This document shows positions 19,257 through 28,579 of a stretch of DNA of 64,000 nt, one piece after another. The stretch's first letter is position 1. Every line of letters begins with the position of its first letter. The notes under the pieces are model-generated. The model did not search any database. It was not told where the DNA came from and was given only the letters and a program-made list of their open reading frames with translations. This DNA comes from CAVRUH01 sp963822595. Lineage in GTDB: Bacteria; Chlamydiota; Chlamydiia; Chlamydiales; Waddliaceae. The DNA is taken from contig CAWGIG010000002.1 of the NCBI GenBank assembly GCA_963822595.1, positions 186,001 through 250,000 of the forward strand. Direction: 5' to 3'. The translations under genes and the position numbers were made by a program.

Positions 19257-19610
19257 TTATCATTTCATGAGGGCTGAAAGCCTGCCTTTTGACAGCCCAG
19301 GCAGAGCAAAGCGCAATGTCATCAACTTAAAGAATAGTTTATCACTTCATGAGGGCTGAAAGCCAGCCTTTTGATAGCCCAGGCAGAGCGAAGCGAAGGC
19401 CTGGGTGACGTCGATAAAAAAACTCAGAGCCCTGCAAGGGCGACTCATTCCGGTGAAATGATGTCTATGAAAAAATGGATGAGTCGCCCTTGCAGGGCTT
19501 TTTCATTTTTTTCACCTGGACCCCAGGCCTTCGCTTTGCTCTGCCTGGGCTGTCACGATCCTGGCTTTCAGCCCTCATGAAATAGATAAACTATTCTTTA
19601 AGTTGATGAC
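19257..19610. repeat. Fold-back element with nested hairpin and partial direct copy
   Basis: Fills the gene-free stretch 19250-19697. The left outer arm starts at 19318 (GTCATCAACTT) and its complement ends at 19610; the arms contain GAGGGCTGAAAGCCAG and GCCCAGGCAGAGCGAAG and are ~85-90 bases with a few mismatches. Nested in the middle is a second hairpin with ~23-base arms (19428-19451 and 19477-19499, AGCCCTGCAAGGGCGACTC). A partial direct copy of the left arm lies just before, at 19257-19313. No coding potential. It may also stop transcription of aceA. Confidence 0.85.
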
Positions 19611-19697
19611 CTTCCCTCATGATTTTCCTTTCAATAAGATGGCCTAAAAACACCCAAAAAGTTATGGTTGTGTAATAAAAGAATTTGGAGGCAGATT

Positions 19698-20636
19698 ATG
19701 GACCCGGTATCAAATGTTTATTGGAGTGCGACGGGAAAAACATCCTGGTTTCTCGTTTTTAATCATCTTAATTTTACCGATCTTAGAAAAGTCTCTCAAA
19801 CATGCAGGAAACTAAGAGAATGGATTTTAGATGAGATTGTGCGTGCTCGTTTTATGAAATGGGAAGGACTTAAAGAAGTTGAAGGAGAATCCTGTTTAAA
19901 GACTTTCGGAAATCGGAATGTTGTCATTGCCTTAGATTGTTCCTCTTCCATGCGCTCTTCAACAGAAGGTTGGAGATCTAATGTCGCCTTAAAAGAGGTG
20001 AAAGCAATTATAGATAAGCATAAATATCTTGCTGCGTCAAAGGGGATTACATTGATTCCGTTTGCAACCTATTGTAGTGTAAAAGTTATAAAACATCTAG
20101 ATGAAGTTGAGGGGCAAATAAATGAAGTCATGGAAAGGATTGGTCGCGGAAATCATTGGAAGTATACCTTCGAAGGTTTATGTGAGCGCATGATGGAAAG
20201 TGAATATCAAAAGTCGATCTTTTATATCATTAGCGATTTTGAAGGCTTCGATTGGACGTATCAGATGTGGCAACATTTCTATGCAGATATGTCAGAACCA
20301 CCTATATTCAACTTGTGTCAAGTGGGTAAGTCAATCGATGGATCGGCCTCTCTCAATCGACTTTTAATGGAGAATTCAACTTTTGCAGACGGTCAACCTT
20401 CGAGAAAAAAAATCAAAGGCGGACAACCTCTTGAGATTTATGTCGCTCATATCCCTAGAGAAGATGGTTCTAGAGAAGCATTTGAAGTTTCGAAAACTGA
20501 GGAAAATATAATAGAAGTTGATTGGATGGAAGAGGGGAGTGAAGAATACGAACCCACCGAAATTATTGATGACGAGGAGGAAGTAAATGACGAACCTGAA
20601 AGATATGTATTTTTCTCCTCTTCCTCTGAAGATTAA
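19698..20636 (+). CDS. F-box plus von Willebrand A-like protein, copy 1
   Basis: 312 residues from the ATG at 19698, preceded by TTGGAGG; an in-frame start 30 bases upstream is before the Shine-Dalgarno. Residues ~18-50 look like an F-box (WFLVFNHLNFTDLRKVSQT, then CRKLREWI). Residues ~70-215 resemble a vWA domain: NVVIALDCSSSM holds a MIDAS-type D-x-S-x-S, and IFYIISDFEGFDW is the second metal-site strand. The C-terminus is very acidic (DDEEEVNDEPE). I know of no described F-box-vWA family by this name. A tandem paralog follows at 20744. Inferred role: host ubiquitin ligase adaptor with a metal-dependent binding domain. No signal peptide. Confidence 0.75.
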   Translation: MDPVSNVYWSATGKTSWFLVFNHLNFTDLRKVSQTCRKLREWILDEIVRARFMKWEGLKEVEGESCLKTFGNRNVVIALDCSSSMRSSTEGWRSNVALKEVKAIIDKHKYLAASKGITLIPFATYCSVKVIKHLDEVEGQINEVMERIGRGNHWKYTFEGLCERMMESEYQKSIFYIISDFEGFDWTYQMWQHFYADMSEPPIFNLCQVGKSIDGSASLNRLLMENSTFADGQPSRKKIKGGQPLEIYVAHIPREDGSREAFEVSKTEENIIEVDWMEEGSEEYEPTEIIDDEEEVNDEPERYVFFSSSSED

Positions 20637-20743
20637 AATATTTTTGAGGTTTCCAAGCTTTTTAAATGCCTCCCTTTCAATAAGATGGAAAAAAAAGTAC
20701 AAAAAAGTTATAATCCTCCTTTAAAAGAATTTGGAGACCGTTT

Positions 20744-21619
20744 ATGCAACCAATAGCATGTGTTAATTGGGATGATCATGGAAAAGCACCTTGGTTGCTT
20801 ATTTTTGAATATCTTACTTTTACCCAACTTAAAAATCCATCTGCAGTGTGCAAGAAAATGAGAGAATGGATTTTAAATGATATTGTTCGTAATCGCTTCA
20901 TGAAGTGGGAGGGAGTTGCCAGTGTTGAAGGAGAATCTTGTTTAAAGACTTTCGGAAATCGTAATGTTGTCATTGCCTTAGATTGTTCGCATTCTATGAC
21001 CCAATCCACTGAAAATTGGAGATATGATGTCGCTTTAAAAGAGGTTAAAGCTCTTGTTGATAGGCATAAATATCTTGCTGCTTCCAAGGGGATTGTATTT
21101 ATGCCCTTTGCAACTTATTATACTTGCCCAATATTAAAAAAAGTAGATGAAATCGATGGGCTAATAGAGTATTTGAGATCGACGAAATTTCCCGATAAAG
21201 GAATTGGATGGAAAACGGATTGGAAATATGTATTGGACGCAATCCACCATCGAATAACAGAAAAAATAAAACAAAGATCGATCGTCTATATTGTTAGCGA
21301 TTTTGAGGGCTCCGCTCTTTTGACGCATAAGATATGGTCGGATAATTATGAAAATAATCTAGAAAGACCGGTATTTAACTTATGTCGAGTAGGAAGGTCC
21401 GTCGAGGGATCGTCATTTATCAAGCGACTTGGGGAGATGAACTTAACTCCTGCAGATGGTGAACCAGAGAGCAAAAAAATGAAAGCACGAGAGCCACTTG
21501 AGATCAATTTCGCTCATATTCCTAATGAAGATGGTTCAAGACAAGCTTTACTAGTTTCAAGAACCCCGACAACTGTTTTGGAAAATGTTGACAGAATGGA
21601 AGAAGAAAGCGAAGAATGA
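20744..21619 (+). CDS. F-box plus von Willebrand A-like protein, copy 2
   Basis: 291 residues, preceded by TTGGAG. It is a tandem duplicate of the 19698 gene: F-box-like WLLIFEYLTFTQLKNPSAV, CKKMREWI; identical block GESCLKTFGNRNVVIALDC followed by SHSM (MIDAS D-x-S-x-S kept); second strand VYIVSDFEGSALL. It differs by a longer insertion near residue 150 and a shorter acidic tail. The DNA upstream of both copies is also similar (CCCTTTCAATAAGATGG about 60-80 bases before each start), so regulatory DNA was duplicated too. Function inferred as for copy 1. Confidence 0.75.
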   Translation: MQPIACVNWDDHGKAPWLLIFEYLTFTQLKNPSAVCKKMREWILNDIVRNRFMKWEGVASVEGESCLKTFGNRNVVIALDCSHSMTQSTENWRYDVALKEVKALVDRHKYLAASKGIVFMPFATYYTCPILKKVDEIDGLIEYLRSTKFPDKGIGWKTDWKYVLDAIHHRITEKIKQRSIVYIVSDFEGSALLTHKIWSDNYENNLERPVFNLCRVGRSVEGSSFIKRLGEMNLTPADGEPESKKMKAREPLEINFAHIPNEDGSRQALLVSRTPTTVLENVDRMEEESEE

Positions 21620-21653
21620 TGAATACGAAAACCAGGGAAGAGGTCCCATAATC

Positions 21654-22943
21654 ATGCAAAGCGAAGTAAAAGAACATAAAAGGGGACTCTTTTCAGCCAT
21701 GTTTCTAGTGGCCGGTACCTGCATCGGCGGTGGAATGCTCGCCCTTCCCATAGCAACCGGGGTGGGGGGATTCATCCCTTCCATCATCATGATGGCCTTT
21801 TGCTGGCTAGCCATGACAATCAGCGCTCTCCTCCTTCTTGAAGTCAGCCTCTGGATGAAAGAAGATGATGCTCATGTCATCACCATGGCTTCCACCATTC
21901 TAGGACCTGTTGGAAAGGCTGTCGCTTGGGGATTGTTCCTCTTTATTTCCTACGCTTCTCTTGTCGCTTACACTGCTGGCGGCGGAGTCCAAGTCACTTC
22001 TGCCCTCAAATATTATACCGATATAACTGTATCAAACGACGTAGGCCGCTTTCTTTTCATCGCTATTTTCTCCAGTGTCATTTCCGTGGGAAGCTGGTTT
22101 GTAGGAAGGATCAATTCTATCCTATTTATTGCTATGATTGCCGCCTATTTTGGTCTCGTCGGACTAGGAGTCGATGAAGTAAAAGGCACCTTGCTCACTT
22201 ACAAAAACTGGGGATCCGCTTTTCTAGGGATACCACTCCTGTTAACATCGTTTAGCTTCCAAACAATTGTTCCAAGTCTGACACCTTACCTGAAGAGAAA
22301 CGTTTCGCATCTGCGTATCGCCATTATCGGGGGAACCATCCTGGCATTCCTCATTTATGCCGTGTGGCAGTGGATGATTCTGGGCATTGTCCCTGTCGGA
22401 GGACCCGATGGACTCCAAGTGGCTTTGGCGAAAGGGGATCAACCGACGACACAGTTCCTTCAAAATCATGTTCAGGGGCGTTGGATTTATGGTGTAGCGG
22501 AATATTTTGCTTTCTTTGCCATTGTAACCTCCTTTCTGGGGATGGCACTCGGACTTTTTGATTTCCTTTCGGATGGTCTTAAAATAAAAAAGACAGGTAA
22601 AGGTAAAATCATTATTGGATTGCTTATTGCTATTCCGACTTTATTCATTGCGACGAATCTTGAGAGGGCTTTTATGATCGCTATGGAGGCCACAGGCGGC
22701 TTCGGAGACACTCTTTTGAATGGAATCATTCCTGTTCTGATGATTTGGATAGGAAGGTACAGCATGAAATATACCTCTAACAGAATTATGCCTGGCGGCA
22801 AGCCTATGCTTATCGGAGTCTTTTGCTTTTTCCTCTTTGCGTTTGTGATAGCGATGTTATCGCAAGCGGGAATGATTACAGGGGAACTCAATGAATATGA
22901 ATTAGAATTGATTCACAATCCTATAGAGGCCTCTAAAGAGTAA
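21654..22943 (+). CDS. tyrP: Aromatic amino acid (Tyr/Trp) permease
   Basis: About 430 residues from the ATG at 21654, which starts just before the first membrane helix; the frame is open upstream to 21585, overlapping the previous gene. Roughly 11 hydrophobic helices. The first is GLFSAMFLVAGTCIGGGMLALP, with the GTxIGGGMLALP signature of the HAAAP family (TyrP/Mtr/TnaB). It imports aromatic amino acids by proton symport across the inner membrane. Chlamydiae scavenge these and carry TyrP-type permeases. It converges with the SufE gene, overlapping by 11 bases. Confidence 0.88.
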   Translation: MQSEVKEHKRGLFSAMFLVAGTCIGGGMLALPIATGVGGFIPSIIMMAFCWLAMTISALLLLEVSLWMKEDDAHVITMASTILGPVGKAVAWGLFLFISYASLVAYTAGGGVQVTSALKYYTDITVSNDVGRFLFIAIFSSVISVGSWFVGRINSILFIAMIAAYFGLVGLGVDEVKGTLLTYKNWGSAFLGIPLLLTSFSFQTIVPSLTPYLKRNVSHLRIAIIGGTILAFLIYAVWQWMILGIVPVGGPDGLQVALAKGDQPTTQFLQNHVQGRWIYGVAEYFAFFAIVTSFLGMALGLFDFLSDGLKIKKTGKGKIIIGLLIAIPTLFIATNLERAFMIAMEATGGFGDTLLNGIIPVLMIWIGRYSMKYTSNRIMPGGKPMLIGVFCFFLFAFVIAMLSQAGMITGELNEYELELIHNPIEASKE

Positions 22944-23355
22944 GACTCTTTAGGGCTTCTTGCTTCATGCGTAGGTGGAGGCTATGGAGGCCATTGGCTC
23001 TATTTGGGGAAAGTGCTGATGTTATCCCGATTTTTTCGAGGTAGTTCGGTGGACATTTCAAAACAACTTCTGGAGTTTCTTCGTTATATACCATAATTAG
23101 CAAAGCTGCAAGACCTGCGGAAATCAACGCATCCGCTTCTGCAGCAAAGTGCATTTTTTCTCCGTCAAAAGTAGTTTTGAGGTACATTTTGCTTTGACAT
23201 CCCTTGACGAGATTTTCAGGAATGCGATCTTCTGGAGAGAGGGGAGTCGACTGTTGTCCGAGTTCTATAATTTTATTGTAGAGGTCTTCCGGCGTAGTAC
23301 AACCGGCGAACATCTTCACAACTTTTTCCTGCTTTTCTAAACAACTTGCGTTCAT
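22933..23355 (-). CDS. sufE: SufE-like sulfur acceptor protein
   Basis: 140 residues, full SufE length. The active Cys that receives persulfide sulfur from SufS lies in LVKGCQSKMYL (~residue 53). Other family features are FAGCTTPEDLYNKIIELG and ADALISAGLAALLIMVY. It acts with SufS in cytoplasmic Fe-S cluster assembly; no suf genes are nearby. No further signal is visible upstream of the ATG at 23355. Confidence 0.88.
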   Translation of the reverse strand: MNASCLEKQEKVVKMFAGCTTPEDLYNKIIELGQQSTPLSPEDRIPENLVKGCQSKMYLKTTFDGEKMHFAAEADALISAGLAALLIMVYNEETPEVVLKCPPNYLEKIGITSALSPNRANGLHSLHLRMKQEALKSLTL

Positions 23356-23425
23356 CTGTATTTTGATCTCTTATTAAAGGTTAAATGATACCATGTTAAG
23401 GCGATATCATTCAATTGCAATGACA

Positions 23426-23740
23426 GCATACCTTATCGTAAACTTGCTTCAATCGAATCAGTCGCTCTTCGCGATGCGCTCCGAGCTCGATCCCTACTTT
23501 ATCCCTACCCACCGTTCCGATGCGTCACGGTGGGCTCTAACGGATACGTCCTTCGCGATGCGCTCCGGACTCAGGAGTGGGTAGTGATTTCATGAGTCCG
23601 GAGCGCATCGCGAAGGACGTACCCGTTAGAGCCCACTGTGACGCATCGGAACGGTGGGTAGATCAAATATAGTTTCAGAGCTCGGAGCGCATCGCGAAGA
23701 GCGACTGATTCGATTGAAGCAAGTTAACGAAAAGATATGC
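23426..23740. repeat. Fold-back element, single-unit form of the 41-kb array
   Basis: Arms of ~155 bases, left from 23426 and right ending at 23740, centred near 23583. Each arm contains CGATGCGCTCCGAGCTC, a CCACCGTTCCGATGCGTCA segment and CCTTCGCGATGCGCTCCGG. The outer ends pair GCATACC/GATATGC. It occupies the gene-free stretch 23356-23851. The same sequences make up the element at 40911-42168, where the inner unit is tandemly amplified. A short open frame across it (23393-23584) is a by-product of the repeat. Confidence 0.88.
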
Positions 23741-23851
23741 GTAAAAGTATATCTATTTCTCTGACTCCTTCGTTTAATAGCTTGTATGAAAGCATTATTG
23801 TAATTTAGTGAAAAAGCGAGTATGATTTTTTCAATAAATTATAGGTTAAAT

Positions 23852-25763
23852 ATGTTTAATGTTGGTACAGTTCAACGTATTGATTATATTCCCGTCCCCG
23901 ACCCCGTTCACGAAGATGATAATCCGCTATCCTTATTGGCTAACGAAACTTTACTAAACATTATCCTCTATTTGCCTCCACATGATCTTCTCAGCTTCTA
24001 TTCAACCGCAACAAGGTACAAACGATTCATCGAAACGACCAAAACCTTGCTGTATCGCCTGCCCTTTCCTATGTTCCGCCCTATTAAATCCAGATTAGAA
24101 TGCCCCCAAGATGTACCCAGAAACATTGCTATAGCCCTCTATTGCGTTCAGCAATGTAAAGGAACTCACCCTTTTAGCCTCCTTCTCAAGATTGCAAAAA
24201 GGATGGAGAGCCGCCCCTATTTTGAACAGGCAATGGAACTCTTCCGTATGTACCCTAGCGATTGGCAACAAAATGCAATTCAACTAGCAAAAGATAACAT
24301 TGAAATTATTGCATTTTTTGATAGAGAAACAGCTCTAAACTTGGTTGAGGGACTTCTAGATTTAAATTTAAAAACCCCTATTTATTTTGGTCTTGCTAAG
24401 GTTTTCAAAGATCAAAAGGTCGAATGTCGTGAAAGAATTATGAAGTTAAAAGTTCTCACTCATCCTGATACAGAACCTTGGTTTATCAGAGAAATGGCTT
24501 GTGCTTTTGGTTGCATGGAAGCCGCTCGAAAAATGATTCAACCTAAGTTTCAAGCTCCAGACCTAATAGAAGGGTTACTTGCTTGTATCAACGAAAATGA
24601 TGATTTAACCTTAACACAAAAGCATGACATTTTAAGCGAAATAGACACTATACTTAGGCACAGTAATTCACAGACTTTCCAATTTAGAACAAAAATTTCT
24701 GATATAACGGTTATGGATTTATATTTTGAAGTAATACTTACCGCCGTTAAAATCAAATGGGAGAGGGCACAGGGGCTCATAACCGGTTTTATTCAAAGGG
24801 CAGAATTGTCGCATTCTGTAAAACTTTTCCGTGCAATAAATGTGCTTGATAATGACCTCGCCATAGGGATGTTAAATAACTTAATTTCAATAATAATTGT
24901 TAAGTTGAATACCGCCGAAATTTTACCTGTTCTTGGGGATCTAAAAGATCTTTGCGCATCGATGGGACAGTCTCTAACATTTTCACACAATATTAAAGAG
25001 TATATCAATAGCTTACTATACCGCAAACCCGATGTGATGGCATTTTTTGCTCATCATATGTATTCTCTCGATCCCTTTTATGCCCAAAAATTAGCAGAGG
25101 AATCAGTGTCTGAGAAAAGCTATGTAAATGATACTTTAAAAATAAAAGTTGATTTTCTTAAAATCCATTTTCCCGATCTGGCTTACCCTTTATTTATTCA
25201 AATCTTAGAAGAAATCGAAAAGAATCCACTCCTCATCTTAAAATGGGATATTTCCGGAGATACCCCCTATTTTATCGATAAAGAACAAGAAATCAGTTCC
25301 CGGCTGTATAATGTTCTCCTAGCTATGATTAAAACGAGTGAATTTACTGCGGAACCGAGATTAAAGCCCTTTGTAAATTTTGCAAAATCCGTATACCCCT
25401 CTAATTCCAAGCTTTCGCATACAGCTTTTGTTAAGGCAAAACAGCTTGCAATGAAGACGCGCCCAAATTCATTATATTACGTGGTGGGTGAGATGGCGCC
25501 TTTTTTCCCCCGAAAGGGCCGCAGGCTTTATCCAAGAAGGGATTAAGATATGCACACGGTTTGCGTTATGCACATTCGTAAGATGGCAACTTCCGCAAAT
25601 CAAGGATCTTTCGTTAAGGCTAGATATTCTAGAATATGCCTTCAGATTTGTGCATTCAATAGATGACTACAAATTCTTCGGAGAAGACCTTTTGACGCCC
25701 TTATGGACAATAATGGACGAAATGGACAACATGGACCCCATGGACGAAACGGACGACTTTTAG
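23852..25763 (+). CDS. Large F-box protein, helical, probable 3' frameshift
   Basis: The open frame begins at 23822 or 23852 (MFNVGTVQRIDY; no clear ribosome site decides) and stops at 25546. Residues ~28-65 are a good F-box: NPLSLLANETLLNIILYL, PPHDLLSFYSTATRYKRF. The rest (~500 residues) is predicted alpha-helical without recognised motifs and might be helical repeats. At the T6C5 tract near 25505 the reading shifts by one base: the other frame continues as SPERAAGFIQEGIKIC and stays open to 25763, with coding-like composition. I therefore give 25763 as the likely end. Its last residues (MDEMDNMDPMDETDDF) come from a GGAC-repeat hairpin. Host cullin-1 adaptor function is inferred. Confidence 0.7.
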
Positions 25764-25795
25764 TCCATGCCGTCCATTTCGTCCATACCGTCCAT
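25703..25795. repeat. GGAC-repeat fold-back
   Basis: Left arm 25703-25736 is made of ATGGAC-type hexamers; right arm 25763-25795 of GTCCAT-type hexamers. It overlaps the 3' end of the F-box gene and may act as its terminator, though no T-run follows. Similar ATGGAC words lie after rpoC at 38852-38895. Confidence 0.75.
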
Positions 25796-25885
25796 TCTTG
25801 CCCCTCCCGCCATTCCCTATTGCACTTAAATCACTATGTGGTATAATAGCGAAATTGATTAACAAACCCCATTTTAAAATATTTA

Positions 25886-26106
25886 ATGCCAAAAGAAGAT
25901 ACAATTAAGCTCGATGGCACAGTTGAAGAACTGCTGCCCAATATGACCTTCAGAGTCACACTAGCAAAACGGAATGACTGTCACCGCCCACTTATGCGGT
26001 AAAATGCGTATGAGAAATATTCGGGTCCTTGTCGGGGATGCCGTTACCGTCGAAATGTCACCTTATGATCTTGACCAAAGCGCGCATCATTTACCGCCAA
26101 AAGTAA
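25886..26106 (+). CDS. infA: Translation initiation factor IF-1 (two frameshifts)
   Basis: S1-like OB-fold factor that binds the 30S A site. The frame starts at 25886 (MPKEDTIKLDGTVEELLPNM). One extra A in the AAAA tract near 25966 and one extra A near 26079 break it. Bridging both gives FRVTLANGMTVTAHLCGKM, then RMRNIRVLVGDAVTVEM, and ends DQARIIYRQK before TAA 26104-26106. That is 72 residues, the normal IF-1 length. First gene of the chlamydial infA-rpoC block. Confidence 0.85.
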
Positions 26107-26134
26107 AAAAAAATGAAAAAAATGTAAAAGGGTA

Positions 26135-26163
26135 TTGAATTATATTCTCTAACATATTACACT
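26135..26163 (+). promoter_or_regulatory. Possible promoter for tRNA-Thr/tuf
   Basis: TTGAAT at 26135-26140 and TACACT at 26158-26163, 17-base spacer, ~45 bases before the tRNA. Moderate match to the sigma-70 consensus; tentative. Confidence 0.35.
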
Positions 26164-26209
26164 TACATGCTTTCGAGTAAGATGAAAACATCGTAATTCG
26201 GAATTTTTT

Positions 26210-26281
26210 GCCCAGATAGCTCAGTGGTAGAGCACTTGCATGGTAAGCAAAAGGTCGTAGGTTCAATTCCTATTCTGGGCA
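26210..26281 (+). tRNA. tRNA-Thr (GGU anticodon)
   Basis: 72 bases. The acceptor GCCCAGA pairs with TCTGGGC; D-arm GCTCAGTGGTAGAGC; anticodon loop ATGGTAA with anticodon GGT at 26242-26244; T-loop TTCAATT. Base pair 27-43 is a C-A mismatch (26235 with 26251), which may be a sequence error since the surrounding block is rich in indels. tRNA-Thr directly before tuf is as expected. Confidence 0.92.
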
Positions 26282-26341
26282 GAGAAAGTAATAACAACAA
26301 TGGATTATAACGGTACTGGAGCTAACGGAGGAATTAACAAC

Positions 26342-27538
26342 ATGGCAAAAGAAACATTTCAGCGGAATAAGCCACACGTCAACATCGGTACAATCGGCCA
26401 CGTCGACCACGGCAAAACAACACTGACAGCTGCTATCACAAAAGTGCTCAGCAGAATACGGCGGAGCTAAATTCCGCGACTACGCTTCAATCGATAATAC
26501 CCCAGAAGAAAAAGCTCGCGGTATTACAATCAACTCTTCACACGTTGAATATGAAACAGCTAATCGTCACTACGCACACGTCGACTGCCCAGGTCACGCC
26601 GACTACGTAAAAAACATGATCACAGGTGCCGCTCAGATGGACGGAGCAATCCTCGTCGTTGCTGCAACAGACGGTGCTATGCCTCAAACTCGCGAACACA
26701 TCCTGCTCGCTCGCCAGATGCAAGTGCCTGCAATATCGTCGTGTTCCTCAACAAAGTCGACATGCTCGGCGAAAGCGATCAAGAACTTCTCGACCTCGTT
26801 GAAATGGAACTCCATGAACTCCTCGAGTCTAAAGGCTACAAAGATGTGCCAATCATCCGCGGCTCCGCTCTAAAAGCTCTCGAAGGCGATCCTAAGTACG
26901 TAGAAGCAGATCGAAGCACTTGATGAAAACTGTGGATGAGCAAAATCCCAACTCCTCCTCGCGAAGTTGACAAACCTTTCCTAATGCCAATTGAAGACGT
27001 ATTCTCTATCTCAGGTCGTGGAACAGTAGCAACAGGTCGTGTTGACCGTGGAGTTGTCAAAATCAACGATAAAGCTGCAACTCGTTGGTCTTAAGCCAAC
27101 ACGCGATACAGTTGCTACTGGTCTCGAAATGTTCAACAAAACACTGGATGAAGCCCGCGCCGGTGAAAACGTTGGTGTCCTCCTCCGCGGTATTGGAAAA
27201 AGAACGACATCGAACGCGGAATGGTACTTGCAGCTCCTAGGAACTTGCACACCCCACACTGAGTTTAAAGGACCTGTTTACGTTCTTAACGAAAGAAGAA
27301 GGTGGACGTCATAAGCCGTTCTTCACAGGCTACCGTCCTCAGCTCTACATTCCGAACAACAGACGTAACAGGTACTATTGAACTCCCTGCCGGAGTTGAG
27401 ATGGTGATGCCTGGCGATAACGTAGAAATCACTGTAAAGTTGATTGCTCCTGTTGCGCTGGAAAAAGGGATGCGTTTCGCTATCCGTGAAGGTGGCAGAA
27501 CGATCGGTGCAGGAACTGTATCAGAAATCATCAAGTAA
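26342..27538 (+). CDS. tuf: Elongation factor Tu (about ten single-base indels)
   Basis: GTPase that delivers aminoacyl-tRNA to the ribosome. Motifs appear across several frames: GHVDHGKTTLTAAI (P-loop), DCPGHADYVKNM (G3), NKVD (G4), GSALKALEGDP (G5 region), and the C-terminal FAIREGGRTIGAGTVSEI. I place eight extra bases (e.g. 26931 T after AAC, 27352 C after ATT) and two missing third bases (GC-AAT near 26731; GGA-AA-AAG near 27196). The net shift is zero modulo 3, so start and stop agree, and the restored protein is 396 residues, the normal length. An essential single protein broken ten times cannot be functional as written; see findings. Confidence 0.88.
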
Positions 27539-27604
27539 GGGCTAGGCAGTAATCCGAGCTCTGAGCTTTTGTAACGCTGGGCCTCAAGTCCAGGGTTGTA
27601 AAAT

Positions 27605-27678
27605 GGGTGTGTAGCTCAGCTGGTAGAGCAGCGGTCTCCAAAGCCGCCGGTCGGGGGTTCGAATCCCCTCCGCACTCG
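27605..27678 (+). tRNA. tRNA-Trp (CCA anticodon)
   Basis: Acceptor GGGTGTG (27605-27611) pairs with CGCACTC (27671-27677), discriminator G. D-arm GCTCAGCTGGTAGAGC; anticodon CCA at 27638-27640 in loop CTCCAAA; T-loop TTCGAAT. There is one base more than canonical between T-stem and acceptor (CCCCT then C), possibly another inserted base. Its place between tuf and secE is the chlamydial arrangement. Confidence 0.88.
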
Positions 27679-27752
27679 TTGTTGGTTGAAAAGAAATACA
27701 AGGAATGGTATCATCATGGCATTTAATGTGAGTGTTAAAGAGAAAGCAATGA

Positions 27753-27993
27753 ATGAACAAAAGATCAGAAAAAGCAGAACCGGCCCTTGGACGCAAAGCT
27801 TTTGATTTCGTAGGTGATATTAAATCCGAGTTTTCTAAGATCACTTGGACGAGCAAACAAGAACTAACTGTATACACAAAGATCGTCGTGGGAGCCACCT
27901 TTATATTTGGGATGCTCGTTTATGTCGACAGATCTCGTTATTCAAAGAAGTCTAATTACACTCGATGCAATATTTCGATTGATTAGTCATTAA
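27753..27993 (+). CDS. secE: Preprotein translocase subunit SecE (one frameshift)
   Basis: Small inner-membrane subunit of SecYEG. The frame begins MNKRSEKAEPALGRKAF, then VGDIKSEFSKITWTSKQEL, typical of the SecE amphipathic helix, and FIFGMLVY starts the single membrane helix. One extra base in GACAGATCTC (near 27930) shifts the frame; bridged, it continues VDDLVIQRSLITLDAIF and RLISH to TAA 27991-27993. Restored length ~79 residues. Another possible start is upstream near 27716. Confidence 0.82.
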
Positions 27994-28008
27994 ACGTGAG
28001 ACAAAAAA

Positions 28009-28554
28009 ATGCATAATTGGTATGTCGTACAAGTCCTATCGACTCACGAGAAGAAAGTGAAGAAAGCCCTTGATGAACAAAGGGAAAAAAAAGGAATGAC
28101 AGAACTCATTGCTGAAGTTCTCCTTCCTATTGAAAATGTCTCCGAAGTTAAAAAAGGACAACAAAAGATTGTCGAAAAAAGACTTTGGCCCGGATATCTT
28201 CTCGTTAAAATGCTGCTTACCGATGAATCGTGGGAATATGTGAAAAACACACAAGGAGTCATTGGATTCCTCGGCGGAGATAAACCCACACCGTTAACCG
28301 AAAGCGAGGTAAAAGAGATCCTCCACGACATCGAATCGAAGAAGAAACGTGTCGTCCAAAAACATAAATTTGAAGTTGGCGACAGCGTAAAAATTATCGA
28401 TGGCGTGTTCGTAAACTTCGTAGGAACCGTTACAGATGTTCAACACGAAAAAGGTCGGTTGAGTGTCCTCGTTTCCATCTTTGGTAGAGACACACGGGTC
28501 GATGACCTGGAATTCTTCCAAGTTGAAGAAGCCACTGAAGAATCAGAAAAGTAA
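28009..28554 (+). CDS. nusG: Transcription termination/antitermination factor NusG
   Basis: 181 residues, uninterrupted. The N-terminal NGN domain starts HNWYVVQVLSTHEKKV and includes RLWPGYLLVKM and GVIGFLGG. The C-terminal KOW domain is KHKFEVGDSVKIIDGVFVN. It binds RNA polymerase and Rho. Upstream of rplKAJL as in most bacteria. In contrast to its neighbours it shows no indel. Confidence 0.95.
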   Translation: MHNWYVVQVLSTHEKKVKKALDEQREKKGMTELIAEVLLPIENVSEVKKGQQKIVEKRLWPGYLLVKMLLTDESWEYVKNTQGVIGFLGGDKPTPLTESEVKEILHDIESKKKRVVQKHKFEVGDSVKIIDGVFVNFVGTVTDVQHEKGRLSVLVSIFGRDTRVDDLEFFQVEEATEESEK

Positions 28555-28579
28555 TTGTCTGGATTAAGGAATAAATAAA

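Noticed and set aside
23393..23584. 63-residue ORF before the F-box gene
   Set aside because: It lies inside the left arm of a fold-back element and is made of repeat sequence.
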